Assembly (NCBI GenBank): GCA_910586995.1
Contig: CAJUKZ010000002.1
Coordinates: forward strand, 310,001-374,000
Direction of reading: 5' to 3'
Length of the DNA stretch: 64,000 bases
Source: an uncultured Muribaculaceae bacterium
GTDB lineage: Bacteria; Bacteroidota; Bacteroidia; Bacteroidales; Muribaculaceae
The notes under the pieces are model-generated. The model was not told where the DNA came from, searched no databases, and was given only the letters and a program-made list of their open reading frames with translations. The position numbers and the translations under genes were made by a program. Of this stretch, positions 24,991-34,802 are shown one piece after another. The number at the start of each line of letters is the position of its first letter. Within the stretch, counting starts at the first letter, position 1.

Positions 24991-26388
24991 CTATCTCGCG
25001 TCCTCGACCTGCCAGCCACCGCCAAGAGTCTTGTACAGACTCACTATGGCCAGATACTCGTCGCGGACGGCATTGCTCAGGCCTATCTGGGCATCGAAAT
25101 ATCTGCGCTGCGCGTCAAGAACATCAAGATAGTTAAGCGAGCCGGCCCTGTACTGCAGGTGGGCAAGATCCACATATTTGCGGGCTGCATCGCGTAGAGA
25201 GAGCTTCAAGTGTGCCGTCTCCTGAACCTTACGGAATGCAGTGATAGCTGTGCTCACCTCTGAAAAGGCCGTAAGCACCGTCTGCTCGTAAGCAAACCGG
25301 GCCTGATCATATGCAGCGATAGAAGCTTTGTAGCGACGCTTCTTGCGGCCGAAATCGAATACACTGCCTGCCAGACTGCCTGCCATGTAAGTAAAAGGCG
25401 ATTCGAACATCTTGCCGAAGCCATCGTTCTCAACACCTGCACTCAGTGCGAGTCTCAGCCTCGGAAAGCGGTCGGCATACGTAAGTCCTACATTTGCCAT
25501 AGCCCCCTGCAGGCGTTGCTCGGCAGCACGTATGTCAGGGCGTCGCTGAAGCAACTCGGATGGTAGCCCTACAGGTAATGTAGGCGGGACAAGACTCTCA
25601 GGCGAGAGATGGCCTCGGTCAAGCCTTATATCGGGATATTCTCCCATAAGCAAAGTTATGGCGTTGCGGGCCGCCGCTATCTGCATCTCAAGGTTAGGCA
25701 CAAGTGCCGCTGTAGTAGCATATTCGACCTGAGCCTGCTGATAGACAGTCTCTGACGTCAGACCTCCCTCGAAACGCAACCTGGCCTGATCCACACCTTC
25801 CTTGCGGGTGACGAGCGTACGCCGCACGATGGCAAGTTCATTGTCAAGCGCCACAAGGCGGAAATAGGCCGAAGCCACTTCTGCCACAAGCGTCATTCGC
25901 ATGGCACGGCAGTCCTCCACAGAGGCCATGTAGTTGGCTTTAGCACTGCGCTGCGACCATGTGAGAGCGCCCCACAGATTCATCTCCCAAGCCAGGGAGA
26001 CTTTCACTCCCGTCTCCGGGTCGTTCACATAATTGTTGCCGTTGTAGTCGTTAGTCTCACGGTTGGCATATGCGTCAGCCGTTATTTCCGGTGTATAGTT
26101 CAGTTTTGTCACACCGTACAACTGGCGCAATTCCTCGACACGCGCCGCTGCCTTCAGCATGTCGCGGTTATTGTCGAGAGTCTGCCTTATGATGCTGACA
26201 AGGGTTGTATCTGTATACATTTCCCACCAGCCCATATCCGCCATCGTAAGCGAGTCAGTCGCGCGCATGCCTGCCCATTCAGCAGGCATACCTTCCGCCA
26301 CTTCTGCCGGTTTAAGCCCCTTCACTCCGGAGCATCCGCAGAATACAGCGACAAGGGCAAGCGCCATATATCTGGTTATCTTTGTCAT
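24991..26388 (-). CDS. RND efflux outer membrane factor (NodT/OprM type lipoprotein)
   Basis: A 465-residue TolC-family channel lipoprotein of the NodT subgroup. The signal peptide ends at 'FCGCSG', with Cys19 or so as lipid site. The helical barrel shows the two repeats typical of the family, with conserved 'LSLAWEMNLWG'-like strands ('VKVSLAWEMNLWGALTW') and 'SLAGSVFDFGRKKRRY', and 'LPVGLPSELLQRRPDIRAAE'. It forms the exit duct of a tripartite efflux pump. Its start codon overlaps the stop of the RND permease (ATGA), so the three pump genes form an operon in the order MFP, permease, channel. Confidence 0.93.
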   Translation of the reverse strand: MTKITRYMALALVAVFCGCSGVKGLKPAEVAEGMPAEWAGMRATDSLTMADMGWWEMYTDTTLVSIIRQTLDNNRDMLKAAARVEELRQLYGVTKLNYTPEITADAYANRETNDYNGNNYVNDPETGVKVSLAWEMNLWGALTWSQRSAKANYMASVEDCRAMRMTLVAEVASAYFRLVALDNELAIVRRTLVTRKEGVDQARLRFEGGLTSETVYQQAQVEYATTAALVPNLEMQIAAARNAITLLMGEYPDIRLDRGHLSPESLVPPTLPVGLPSELLQRRPDIRAAEQRLQGAMANVGLTYADRFPRLRLALSAGVENDGFGKMFESPFTYMAGSLAGSVFDFGRKKRRYKASIAAYDQARFAYEQTVLTAFSEVSTAITAFRKVQETAHLKLSLRDAARKYVDLAHLQYRAGSLNYLDVLDAQRRYFDAQIGLSNAVRDEYLAIVSLYKTLGGGWQVEDAR

Positions 26389-29300
26389 TTGTGTCTGAGT
26401 TTTTTTATACGTTTATGTGCCCGGTCGATCATTACAAAGAAGAACGGGACAAATATAAGTCCTACGGTCACAGCCACGAGCATGCCGAAGAATACACCTG
26501 TGCCTATATCCCTGCGCGCAGCAGAGCCAGGACCTGACGATATAAGCAGCGGCACAAGCCCGAGCATGAAAGCCAGTGAAGTCATCACAATCGGCCTGAA
26601 ACGCAACCTTGCGGCACGCAGCGCGGCGTCCAATGCCTCGCGGCCTTTGTCAACCTCCTCCTTGGCGAATTCAACTATCATAATAGCATTCTTAGCCACA
26701 AGACCGACGAGCATCACGAGTCCGATCTGGAAATATATATTGTTTTCAAGACCGCATACCCATATACCAAGGTACGCACCTACACCCGCAACCGGCAACG
26801 ATAAAATAACGGCCAGCGGCACGGTCCAGCTCTCATATTGCGCGGCAAGGAAAAGGAATACGAAAACAAAGGCCAAAACGAGTACAAGCCCCGTATTGCC
26901 GGACTCATGCTTCTGCTGATAAGACAGACCGCTCCATTCCACACCGATATTGGCGGGCAGTTTCTCCCGCACTATTTTCTCCAGCGCATCCATAGCCTCG
27001 CCCGTGGAATGCCCTCCGGCAGCTTCACCAGTGACAACTGCAGAGTTGAACATATTGAAGCGTCCCATAGTTCCAGGTCCAGTAGTATAGTGTGTCGTAC
27101 CGAGCGATGTCACAGGAACCATTACACCACCCGTACCCCTTACGAAGAACAGATTGAGATTGCCACGGTTGGCACGGAATGGAGCCTCAGCCTGGATATA
27201 TACCCTGTATATGCGGTTGAACATATTGAAATCGTTGACATATATACTGCCTGTAAACGCCTTCATGGTAGAGAATATATCGCTTACCGGAATGCCTTGC
27301 ATGCGTGCCTTGTCACGATCCACGTCGAAATACAGCTGAGGAATATCGGTCTGCATCGATGTGCTGAGGTCGCTTACAATACCTGTCCGGACGGCATACA
27401 TCTTGAGAGTATCCACCGCCCGCTGCAGATCAGCATATGTGGCATCGCCTCGGGCTTCAAGGACCATCTCGAATCCGCCTGAAGTACCCAGACCCGGTAT
27501 GATTGCCGGTGTGAACACATGCACATCACTCTCGGGATAGGTCGACAGTTCGCGGCGTACGCGCTCGCGCACATCGCCTATCGATGATCCGGAACGCTCT
27601 GCATAGGGTTTAAGTATAACAGTAAGTGCTGCATGCGCCTGGTTCGTTCCAACTCGGGGCGACGATCCTGTGACATTGAGTACATGATCCACATCCGGAT
27701 CATTCATCAGAAACTCAAGCGCCCTTTCAGTAACGATTCTCGTGCGTTCGAGAGTAGAGCCTTCCGGCAATTCAAGCTCAACTGTAAAGTAGCCCTGGTC
27801 TTCCTGCGACATGAAACTTGTAGGCAGTACCCTGTTCATAAACCAGATGAAGACTATCGCAAGTCCGAAAGCCACATACATGCGCTTTGGATTGCGCACC
27901 ACCTTGCGGATCTGCCGGCCGTAGAAAGAATTACCACGATTAAGCCAATAATTTATCAGCCTGAAGACACGGGCTTTGCGCCGGTGACTCTCCGGTTTAA
28001 GCAGCTTGGCACACATCACCGGAGACAGCGTCAAGGCCACAACAGTAGAGATAACCACCGATACAGCGATAGTTATTGTAAACTGCCTGTACAACTGGCC
28101 TGTGATGCCAGGAAGGAAACTCACAGGCACGAATACGGCACACAGCACAAGCGACATAGCAATCAAAGCGCTTCCCAATCCGCTCATGGCCTTCTCAGTG
28201 GCCTCATATGGAGACAGATGCTCGGAATTCATTATACGATCCACATTCTCCACCACCACTATAGCATCATCCACCACAATACCAATGGCAAGGATCAGGC
28301 CGAGAAGTGTCAGCATGTTCAGCGAGAATCCGAAAATAAGCATCACACCGAACGTACCTACAAGCGAGATAGGCACAGCTATCACAGGTATCAAGGTGGC
28401 CCTCCAGTTCTGAAGCGACAGGAAAACCACGAATATCACAAGCAGGAGCGCTTCAAAGAACGCCTGATAGACATGATGGATTGATTCGGATATATATGTC
28501 GTCATATCGAAAGGAATCTCGTATGAGATACCTTCGGGGAAGTTGGCGCTTATCTCTTTCATGGCCTCCTTAACGGCATCGGCCACTTCAATGGCATTCG
28601 ACCCCGGGAGCATGTTGATGTTGAGAACAGCGGCATTGCCTCCGTTTATACCACTTTCTGTGGAATATGTCTGCGCCTCAAGCGAGACACGCGCCACATC
28701 CTTCAGCCTTATCACCTGTCCGTCGGCCATCGCGCGGACCACGATATCCTCAAAATCCTTGACTGATGAGAGGCGTCCGCGTGCCACGATAGGTACGGTT
28801 ATGTCCACATCGTTGATAGGCGCCTGACCGAGCACACCTGCCGCTGATTCGCGGTTCTGGTCCTTGATGGCATCCTGAAGATCTTTCACCGTTATGCCCA
28901 TATCCGCAAGCTTGTCGGGAGATACCCATATCTGCATCGCGTAATATCTCGAACCCACATTGCTGATACTTCCGACTCCGGGTATTCGCCTGAGAAGGTC
29001 TATCACGTTGAGGGTAGCATAATTGCTCAGATATATTTCATCGAACTTAGGATCATTGCTAAGGATGGTAAGAGTCATCAGACGGCTTGCCGTCTGTTTC
29101 TCGACAGAAATGCCATTCTGCACAACCTCTGCCGGCAGACGGCTCTCTGCTTTCTTCACACGGTTCTGTATGTCGACGGCAGCAAGCTCAGGATCAGTAT
29201 CTATAGTGAAAGTGACATCACAGGAAAAATATCCGGTATTCGTACTTGACGAAGATATATATATCATGCCCGGAGTTCCATTCAGTTCCTGCTCTATTGG

Positions 29301-29492
29301 AGTGGCCACAGCCTCGGTCACGGTCATTGCATCCGCACCCGGATATGATGCGGAAATCCTGACCACCGGCGGGACAATAGACGGGTACTGGTCCACCGGC
29401 AGAAGTGCCAGACCAATGCCACCTATTATGAATATCACTATCGACAGGACTATCGACAGGACCGGGTGAGATAGAAAAAAATTCTTTTTCAT
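26385..29492 (-). CDS. RND efflux permease, HAE1/AcrB family
   Basis: A 1035-residue proton-driven inner-membrane pump of the hydrophobe/amphiphile efflux family. It has the usual 12 membrane helices with two large periplasmic loops after TM1 and TM7. N-terminal motif 'FFLSHPVLSIVLSI', the 'SASYPGADAMTVTEAVATPIEQ' region, and the proton-relay Asp pair in TM4 within 'GIVVDDAIVVVENV'. The C-terminal half has 'GLVAKNAIMIVEFA', including the TM10 Lys-neighbouring segment, and 'RFRPIVMTSLAF'. Presumably exports bile salts, dyes or antibiotics; substrate not readable. Overlaps the channel gene by 4 nt and follows the MFP gene by 9 nt. Confidence 0.96.
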   Translation of the reverse strand: MKKNFFLSHPVLSIVLSIVIFIIGGIGLALLPVDQYPSIVPPVVRISASYPGADAMTVTEAVATPIEQELNGTPGMIYISSSSTNTGYFSCDVTFTIDTDPELAAVDIQNRVKKAESRLPAEVVQNGISVEKQTASRLMTLTILSNDPKFDEIYLSNYATLNVIDLLRRIPGVGSISNVGSRYYAMQIWVSPDKLADMGITVKDLQDAIKDQNRESAAGVLGQAPINDVDITVPIVARGRLSSVKDFEDIVVRAMADGQVIRLKDVARVSLEAQTYSTESGINGGNAAVLNINMLPGSNAIEVADAVKEAMKEISANFPEGISYEIPFDMTTYISESIHHVYQAFFEALLLVIFVVFLSLQNWRATLIPVIAVPISLVGTFGVMLIFGFSLNMLTLLGLILAIGIVVDDAIVVVENVDRIMNSEHLSPYEATEKAMSGLGSALIAMSLVLCAVFVPVSFLPGITGQLYRQFTITIAVSVVISTVVALTLSPVMCAKLLKPESHRRKARVFRLINYWLNRGNSFYGRQIRKVVRNPKRMYVAFGLAIVFIWFMNRVLPTSFMSQEDQGYFTVELELPEGSTLERTRIVTERALEFLMNDPDVDHVLNVTGSSPRVGTNQAHAALTVILKPYAERSGSSIGDVRERVRRELSTYPESDVHVFTPAIIPGLGTSGGFEMVLEARGDATYADLQRAVDTLKMYAVRTGIVSDLSTSMQTDIPQLYFDVDRDKARMQGIPVSDIFSTMKAFTGSIYVNDFNMFNRIYRVYIQAEAPFRANRGNLNLFFVRGTGGVMVPVTSLGTTHYTTGPGTMGRFNMFNSAVVTGEAAGGHSTGEAMDALEKIVREKLPANIGVEWSGLSYQQKHESGNTGLVLVLAFVFVFLFLAAQYESWTVPLAVILSLPVAGVGAYLGIWVCGLENNIYFQIGLVMLVGLVAKNAIMIVEFAKEEVDKGREALDAALRAARLRFRPIVMTSLAFMLGLVPLLISSGPGSAARRDIGTGVFFGMLVAVTVGLIFVPFFFVMIDRAHKRIKKLRHK

Positions 29493-29501
29493 AACGGTAA
29501 T

Positions 29502-30770
29502 TTATTCACCTTCCGATTCGTCGTGAGGGCGGCGCACAGGAGTAACTTTCATTCCGTGTGTCAGCTTATGATAACCCTCGGTAACAATATTCTCTCCTCG
29601 TGCCAGTCCTCGCTCGATGATGGTGTTCCCATCTACTTCAGGACCGGTCTCCACGAAGCGTTTCTCAACCACGCTGTCGGGGCGCACTACATATATGAAC
29701 GCTCCATCTTTCTCTACCACAAGACTCTTCGACGGCACTTCGATAGCATCCTCACGTACATCAAGCAACACTTTCACACGGGTAAATTCACCCGGAAGCA
29801 GGCTGCGGTCCGGATTCGGCATCTCGGCACGTACAGAGAATGTTCCGGTCTTGGGATCGACCTGCGGATCAGCGAAATCCACAACTCCTTTGTAGGGATA
29901 TTCCGAACCGTCGGCAAGTGTCACGGTCACATAACTTTCACGCTTGGCTACCGAATCGCCCTTAGCCGATCGCCCGATCGACACATTGCGGTTCTTGCCA
30001 CGGAGATAATCGAGCGAGGTCATAGAGAAGTCGACACGCACCGTATCACTCTTTACAACCGTAGCGAGCAGGGACTTTCCGGATGGACCTACAAGTGTGC
30101 CTATGTCGGCGCTGCGCTGGGAAATATAGCCGGATATAGGAGACCGGACATTGGTATATCCGAGGGTGAGTCTGGCTTGTGTCAGGTCGGCTTCGCACAC
30201 TACAACATCGGCCTTAGCAGTCTCATATGCAGCGACGGCATTGTCGAGATCAAGCTGCGAAGCCGCGTTCTGCGCATACAGAGGACGTATGCGGGCCAGA
30301 TCACGCTCTGCTTTCTGCGCCACCGCACGGGCCTTCTCCAATTGCGCGCGTGCGCGCGCCTCATGCGCCTTGTAGACACTCGGATCTATGACAAAAAGGG
30401 TCTGACCTTTCTCTATATAAGTACCCTCGGCAAACAGCATGCTCTCCAGATAACCTTCCACACGGGCACGGACTTCAACGAACTGCTGTGCGCCTATCCT
30501 GCCCACATATTCCCCATAGATGCTTACATCGGCCTCGTGCACCGGCTCGACTTCGACATTCGGCCGAATCTCAGGTGCAGCCGCACGACTGCGTGTGAGC
30601 AGACATACCACAGCAACGATAGCTGCAATGGCAAACAGACAGATCGCCGAAGCGGTTATACGGCCACGACGGGTAGATGGTATATATGTCTTGATAATCG
30701 ACGGCAGGCCACCGCCTTTGCGGGTGTGATTGGTGTGCATGGTTAAAGGGTGTGATGAATGGATAGACAT
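29502..30770 (-). CDS. RND efflux membrane fusion protein (AcrA type)
   Basis: A 422-residue periplasmic adaptor linking the RND permease to the outer-membrane channel. One N-terminal membrane helix (about residues 38-60) follows a basic N-terminus; a second in-frame ATG at 30740 is an equally possible start. Then come the lipoyl half-motif 'VRARVEGYLESMLFAEGTYIEKGQ', a helical hairpin rich in Ala/Arg ('ARARAQLEKARAVAQKAERD'), the second lipoyl half 'VRSPISGYISQRSADIGTLV', and beta-barrel 'VDFADPQVDPKTGTFSVRAE'. First gene of the pump operon. 95 nt separate it from uvrA upstream, without a clear promoter, so readthrough from uvrA is possible. Confidence 0.94.
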   Translation of the reverse strand: MSIHSSHPLTMHTNHTRKGGGLPSIIKTYIPSTRRGRITASAICLFAIAAIVAVVCLLTRSRAAAPEIRPNVEVEPVHEADVSIYGEYVGRIGAQQFVEVRARVEGYLESMLFAEGTYIEKGQTLFVIDPSVYKAHEARARAQLEKARAVAQKAERDLARIRPLYAQNAASQLDLDNAVAAYETAKADVVVCEADLTQARLTLGYTNVRSPISGYISQRSADIGTLVGPSGKSLLATVVKSDTVRVDFSMTSLDYLRGKNRNVSIGRSAKGDSVAKRESYVTVTLADGSEYPYKGVVDFADPQVDPKTGTFSVRAEMPNPDRSLLPGEFTRVKVLLDVREDAIEVPSKSLVVEKDGAFIYVVRPDSVVEKRFVETGPEVDGNTIIERGLARGENIVTEGYHKLTHGMKVTPVRRPHDESEGE

Positions 30771-30865
30771 CCCGCGAACGACGGGAAATACAACTTGTTA
30801 TTTAAAATGAACAGACGACGGCCTGTATTGTTTATCCGAAATCGTTAATAAAGCAAAAATTACAG

Positions 30866-33760
30866 TCATGATTCCCGGTCTTTAGCATTCTCAAGCTCAA
30901 GACGGATGTAGAGCGAGGTAGGAGAATCTGTAGTAGCCACTTCTTCCGGTGTGCCCTGCGAGATAATCATACCTCCATGCACTCCTCCACCCGGTCCGAG
31001 GTCCACAATATGATCGGAGTGGACTGCGACATCAAGATTATGTTCTATCACAACAACCGAATTGCCCTTGTCCACAAGTCTGTCGAGAACATTGAGCAGA
31101 GTGCGCACGTCGTCGAAATGCAATCCTGTAGTGGGTTCGTCGAGAATATAGAGTGTACGGCCTGAGTCCTTGCGTGCAAGTTCCGCAGCAAGTTTCACAC
31201 GCTGGTTCTCGCCTCCGCTGAGCGTGGACGATGGTTGTCCGAGCTTTATATAACCCAAGCCTATGTCGGAAAGCACCTGCAACTGACGTGTGATAGCCGG
31301 AATACCAGCAAAAAATTCGAGAGCCTCGGATATGGTCATATCAAGAACGTCCGCTATCGAACGACCCTTGTACCTCACCTCAAGCGTCTCCCTGTTGTAG
31401 CGCCTTCCTCCGCATACCTCGCAGGGTATGAGGACATCAGGGAGAAAATTCATCTGCAACGTTCTATAGCCGTTGCCCGAACATGCCTCGCAACGACCTC
31501 CGGCCACGTTGAACGAAAACCGTCCCGGTTTATAGCCTCGTATCTTCGCTTCGGGCAGATTGACAAAAAGTTGACGTATTGATGCAAACAGGCCCGTATA
31601 CGTAGCCGGATTGGAGCGCGGCGAACGGCCCAGCGGCGACTGGTCCACTGTCACAACCTTGTCGATATTTTCGATACCATCCACACTCCGATACGGTAAC
31701 GGCTGCTGATTGGACCGGTAGAAATGCTGCGACAATATAGGCTGAAGCGTGCCGTTGACAAGCGAGGATTTACCACTGCCCGACACTCCGGTCACACAGA
31801 CAAACTTGCCAAGCGGAAGATGAAGATCCACATCGCGCAAGTTATGACCCGATGCACCATATAGGTTTATATACAGACCGTTTCCCGGCCTGCGGTTCTG
31901 CGGCAGAGGAATATACTCACGTCCTAAAAGATAATCAGATGTCAGCGTCCTCACCTTCATCATATCGGATGGCCGGCCCTGAAAGACCACTTCGCCTCCC
32001 TTACGGCCGGCCTTAGGCCCTATGTCCACAATATAGTCGGCTGAGAGCATCATATCCTTGTCGTGTTCCACCACCACTACAGTATTCGAGGCATCAACGA
32101 GCCTCTTGAGCGAATCAATCAAACGCAGGTTGTCGCGCTGATGAAGTCCGATACTCGGCTCGTCGAGTATGTAGAGGACATTGACAAGTTCACTGCCAAG
32201 CTGTGTGGCCAGGCGTATGCGCTGGCTCTCGCCTCCGCTAAGTGTTGCCGACGCGCGGTCGAGCGACACGTAATCCAGCCCCACATCAAGCAGAAACCTC
32301 AGGCGGGTGTCTATCTCTTTAAGTATCTCTGAGGCTATAATACCGTCCGAACCATCGAGTGTCCCCTTCAAGGTCAATATCCATGTCCTGAGATCGGCAA
32401 TATCCATCTTAGATACCTGGGATATGTTCTTGCCATCTATGAAAAAGTGCAGGGCCTCGCGATTGAGCCTGTCGCCATGACATTCCGGACACGTCACACG
32501 CGAATAAAACTGACCGCTCCACTTGCGGGCGCTTCCCTCCGCCTCATCAGACGCCTGCATCTCGATATATTTAAGCAAACCTTCGTAAGCCACAAAATAG
32601 TTCGACACGGCCATTGTGTCGTTTTTGAGCGTCAGCCTGTCGTCCGTTCCGTTCAATATCTCCGACAAGGCTTCTTCCGGTAGCTTGTCTATCGGAGTTT
32701 TAAGAGTGCATCCGTGCTTCTCGCATATCGCCGCTATCTGCCAGAATATCATCGTATTCTTGTATTTGCCTAAAGGCAATATACCCCCTTCGTGGATAGA
32801 CAGACTCCGGTCGGGAATTATCTTCTCGAAATCTATTATATTGACCTCTCCCAATCCCTTGCACACGGGACATGCTCCCTGTGGCGAATTAAAAGAGAAA
32901 TTATGCGGTGCAGGCTCGCGGTAACTGATTCCGCTCACAGGATCCATAAGACTCTGACTATAGTGGAATACCTTGCCTGTGTCTGCATCCAGAACCATCA
33001 TCTCTTTATCACCGTCGTGAAGTGCGGCCGACACACTTTGGCTAAGCCTGTGTTCATCCTTACGGGCCACTTTAAGCCTGTCCACCACCAGTTCCACATC
33101 GTGATTCTTGTATCTGTCGAGTTTCATTCCCGGAGTGATCTCGCACATCTCCCCGTCGGCACGCACATTCAGATAGCCTTTCTTACGCAATTGCTCGAAC
33201 AACTCCTTGTAGTGACCTTTTCGGTTCTTGACAAGCGGGGCAAGCAGATATACTTTGTGTCCCTCGAACTTGTCGAGTATCAGACGCACGATTTTTTCGT
33301 CGGTATACTTGACCATCAATTCGCCGGAGACATAGCTGCGTGCCTTTCCCACACGGGCGTATAAGAGTCGGAGATAATCATATATCTCTGTGGTCGTTCC
33401 TACAGTACTTCGCGGGTTGCGGTTCACCGTCTTCTGTTCTATGGCTATCACCGGACACAGACCGGTGATGAAATCCACATCGGGACGTTCCATTCCTCCG
33501 AGCATGTTCCGTGCATAAACCGAAAATGTCTCGATATAGCGTCGCTGTCCCTCGGCATAAATAGTATCGAATGCCAAGGAAGATTTACCGCTGCCACTGA
33601 GACCTGTAATCACCGTAAGTGCGTTGTGCGGTATGCTCACGTCAATATTTTTCAGGTTATTGACCCGCGCTCCGGTTACATTTATCATCGTATCAGGACC
33701 GGCATCAATCATGGCTGAGGATGTCGTGATATCGTCTTTTTCAGGCTTTGCTGTAGGCAT
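30866..33760 (-). CDS. uvrA: Excinuclease ABC subunit UvrA
   Basis: A 964-residue DNA-damage recognition ATPase of nucleotide excision repair. Two ABC modules: Walker A 'GLSGSGKSS' and 'GVSGSGKSS', ABC signatures 'LSGGESQRIRL' and 'LSGGENQRVKL', and Walker B 'ILDEPSIGLH' and 'ILDEPTTGLH'. Zinc-binding Cys pairs 'CPVCKGLG' with 'CPECHGDR', and 'CEACSGNG' with 'CEVCGGRR', are complete. A non-conserved stretch of about 23 residues precedes 'MINVTGARVNNLKNI'; a start at 33691 is therefore possible. It follows the lytic transglycosylase by only 16 nt, so it may be transcribed with envelope genes. Confidence 0.96.
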   Translation of the reverse strand: MPTAKPEKDDITTSSAMIDAGPDTMINVTGARVNNLKNIDVSIPHNALTVITGLSGSGKSSLAFDTIYAEGQRRYIETFSVYARNMLGGMERPDVDFITGLCPVIAIEQKTVNRNPRSTVGTTTEIYDYLRLLYARVGKARSYVSGELMVKYTDEKIVRLILDKFEGHKVYLLAPLVKNRKGHYKELFEQLRKKGYLNVRADGEMCEITPGMKLDRYKNHDVELVVDRLKVARKDEHRLSQSVSAALHDGDKEMMVLDADTGKVFHYSQSLMDPVSGISYREPAPHNFSFNSPQGACPVCKGLGEVNIIDFEKIIPDRSLSIHEGGILPLGKYKNTMIFWQIAAICEKHGCTLKTPIDKLPEEALSEILNGTDDRLTLKNDTMAVSNYFVAYEGLLKYIEMQASDEAEGSARKWSGQFYSRVTCPECHGDRLNREALHFFIDGKNISQVSKMDIADLRTWILTLKGTLDGSDGIIASEILKEIDTRLRFLLDVGLDYVSLDRASATLSGGESQRIRLATQLGSELVNVLYILDEPSIGLHQRDNLRLIDSLKRLVDASNTVVVVEHDKDMMLSADYIVDIGPKAGRKGGEVVFQGRPSDMMKVRTLTSDYLLGREYIPLPQNRRPGNGLYINLYGASGHNLRDVDLHLPLGKFVCVTGVSGSGKSSLVNGTLQPILSQHFYRSNQQPLPYRSVDGIENIDKVVTVDQSPLGRSPRSNPATYTGLFASIRQLFVNLPEAKIRGYKPGRFSFNVAGGRCEACSGNGYRTLQMNFLPDVLIPCEVCGGRRYNRETLEVRYKGRSIADVLDMTISEALEFFAGIPAITRQLQVLSDIGLGYIKLGQPSSTLSGGENQRVKLAAELARKDSGRTLYILDEPTTGLHFDDVRTLLNVLDRLVDKGNSVVVIEHNLDVAVHSDHIVDLGPGGGVHGGMIISQGTPEEVATTDSPTSLYIRLELENAKDRES

Positions 33761-33776
33761 TTTATATCTTTCTGTG

Positions 33777-34760
33777 TTATTTTGACGGTTTCTGTGTCCA
33801 GGCAGGATTATATATCACCGACTTTTGCTGGCGTGACCTGTAGAGCGAACTCTGCCGCGGAATGCGCACCTGATAAGTCTTGCCTGCCTTATTGGTAAGC
33901 TTACGCGCACGAATCCAAGGATTGACATCGCGCAACTGTGCATAAGTTATGCCATGATCCTTGGCCCACTGCACCCAGTCTTCCACAGGACCTGTGACAG
34001 TTTCCACTGTGTACTCCACTGGTTGATAAAGCTGTTTCGGATTCAACCTGAATCCAAATGCGCCGGGTTGCTCCATTATAGTTTTCATGGCCAGTAGTCT
34101 GAACATATACCTTGATGTCTCGTCGTTGAGGTACAGATCGTAAGCACTCGACACGCCCTGACGTCCAAGTTCAGTCGTGATACGTCCCTGCCCGGCATTA
34201 TAGCTGGCTGCGGCCGACTCCCAGTTTCCATACTTGGCATAAGCATCCCGCAGATATTTAGCCGCCGCGCGTGTGGCTTTCTCCACATCGTAGCGCTCAT
34301 CCACCTCATCGTTCACCTCCAGACCGTACTGTTTGGCAGTAGCAGGCACAAACTGCCATACCCCGGCAGCCTTCGCAGGCGAATAAGCCCTCGGATTCAG
34401 GTAGCTCTCGATGCAGGATATATAGATTATATCGGCCGGAATACCGGCCTGCTTCAATATAGGAGCCATGACCGGAAAATAGCGGTTGGCGCGCTTTATA
34501 GTGAGCAGAGTATTTCCGTGTGTATAGGCCATCGACGTTAGCTCGCGGTCGAAGCGCTCATACATGTCCGTGCGGTCGAGGTCTACGGTCTTGCCTGCAA
34601 ACTTGACAGACAACGGTATCTCCGGATTGATAATTTCCGAAAATCCGGACTTGCCCGAAGCCGACTGCGCCTGAGATGCCGGAATGCAGACAAACATCGA
34701 ACATGCAGCCATAGCTACCGCAGCTGCTAAAGATCTTGGTAATAAGGATATTCTTGCCAT
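33777..34760 (-). CDS. Lytic transglycosylase, SLT domain
   Basis: A 327-residue secreted peptidoglycan hydrolase of the MltD-like type. Signal peptide about 1-31 (ends ASQAQ). The SLT domain (about 90-220) has the catalytic Glu118 in 'IYISCIESYLNPRAYSP', then 'KAAGVWQFVPATAKQYGL' and 'YNAGQGRI', the classical ES / AxGxWQF / YNAG set. The C-terminal 70 residues contain 'DHGITYAQLRDVNPWIRARKL' and 'KTYQVRIP', which look like a LysM-type peptidoglycan-binding domain. Lies between the CHU_C protein gene (42-nt gap) and uvrA (16-nt gap), same strand. Confidence 0.92.
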   Translation of the reverse strand: MARISLLPRSLAAAVAMAACSMFVCIPASQAQSASGKSGFSEIINPEIPLSVKFAGKTVDLDRTDMYERFDRELTSMAYTHGNTLLTIKRANRYFPVMAPILKQAGIPADIIYISCIESYLNPRAYSPAKAAGVWQFVPATAKQYGLEVNDEVDERYDVEKATRAAAKYLRDAYAKYGNWESAAASYNAGQGRITTELGRQGVSSAYDLYLNDETSRYMFRLLAMKTIMEQPGAFGFRLNPKQLYQPVEYTVETVTGPVEDWVQWAKDHGITYAQLRDVNPWIRARKLTNKAGKTYQVRIPRQSSLYRSRQQKSVIYNPAWTQKPSK

Positions 34761-34802
34761 AGGTTATCAGAAGGGAGTATTTTTATGCAACAACCTCTTT
34801 TA

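Noticed and set aside
29523..30746. 407-codon plus-strand open frame
   Set aside because: Exactly opposite the membrane fusion protein gene, which has full family motifs and operon context.
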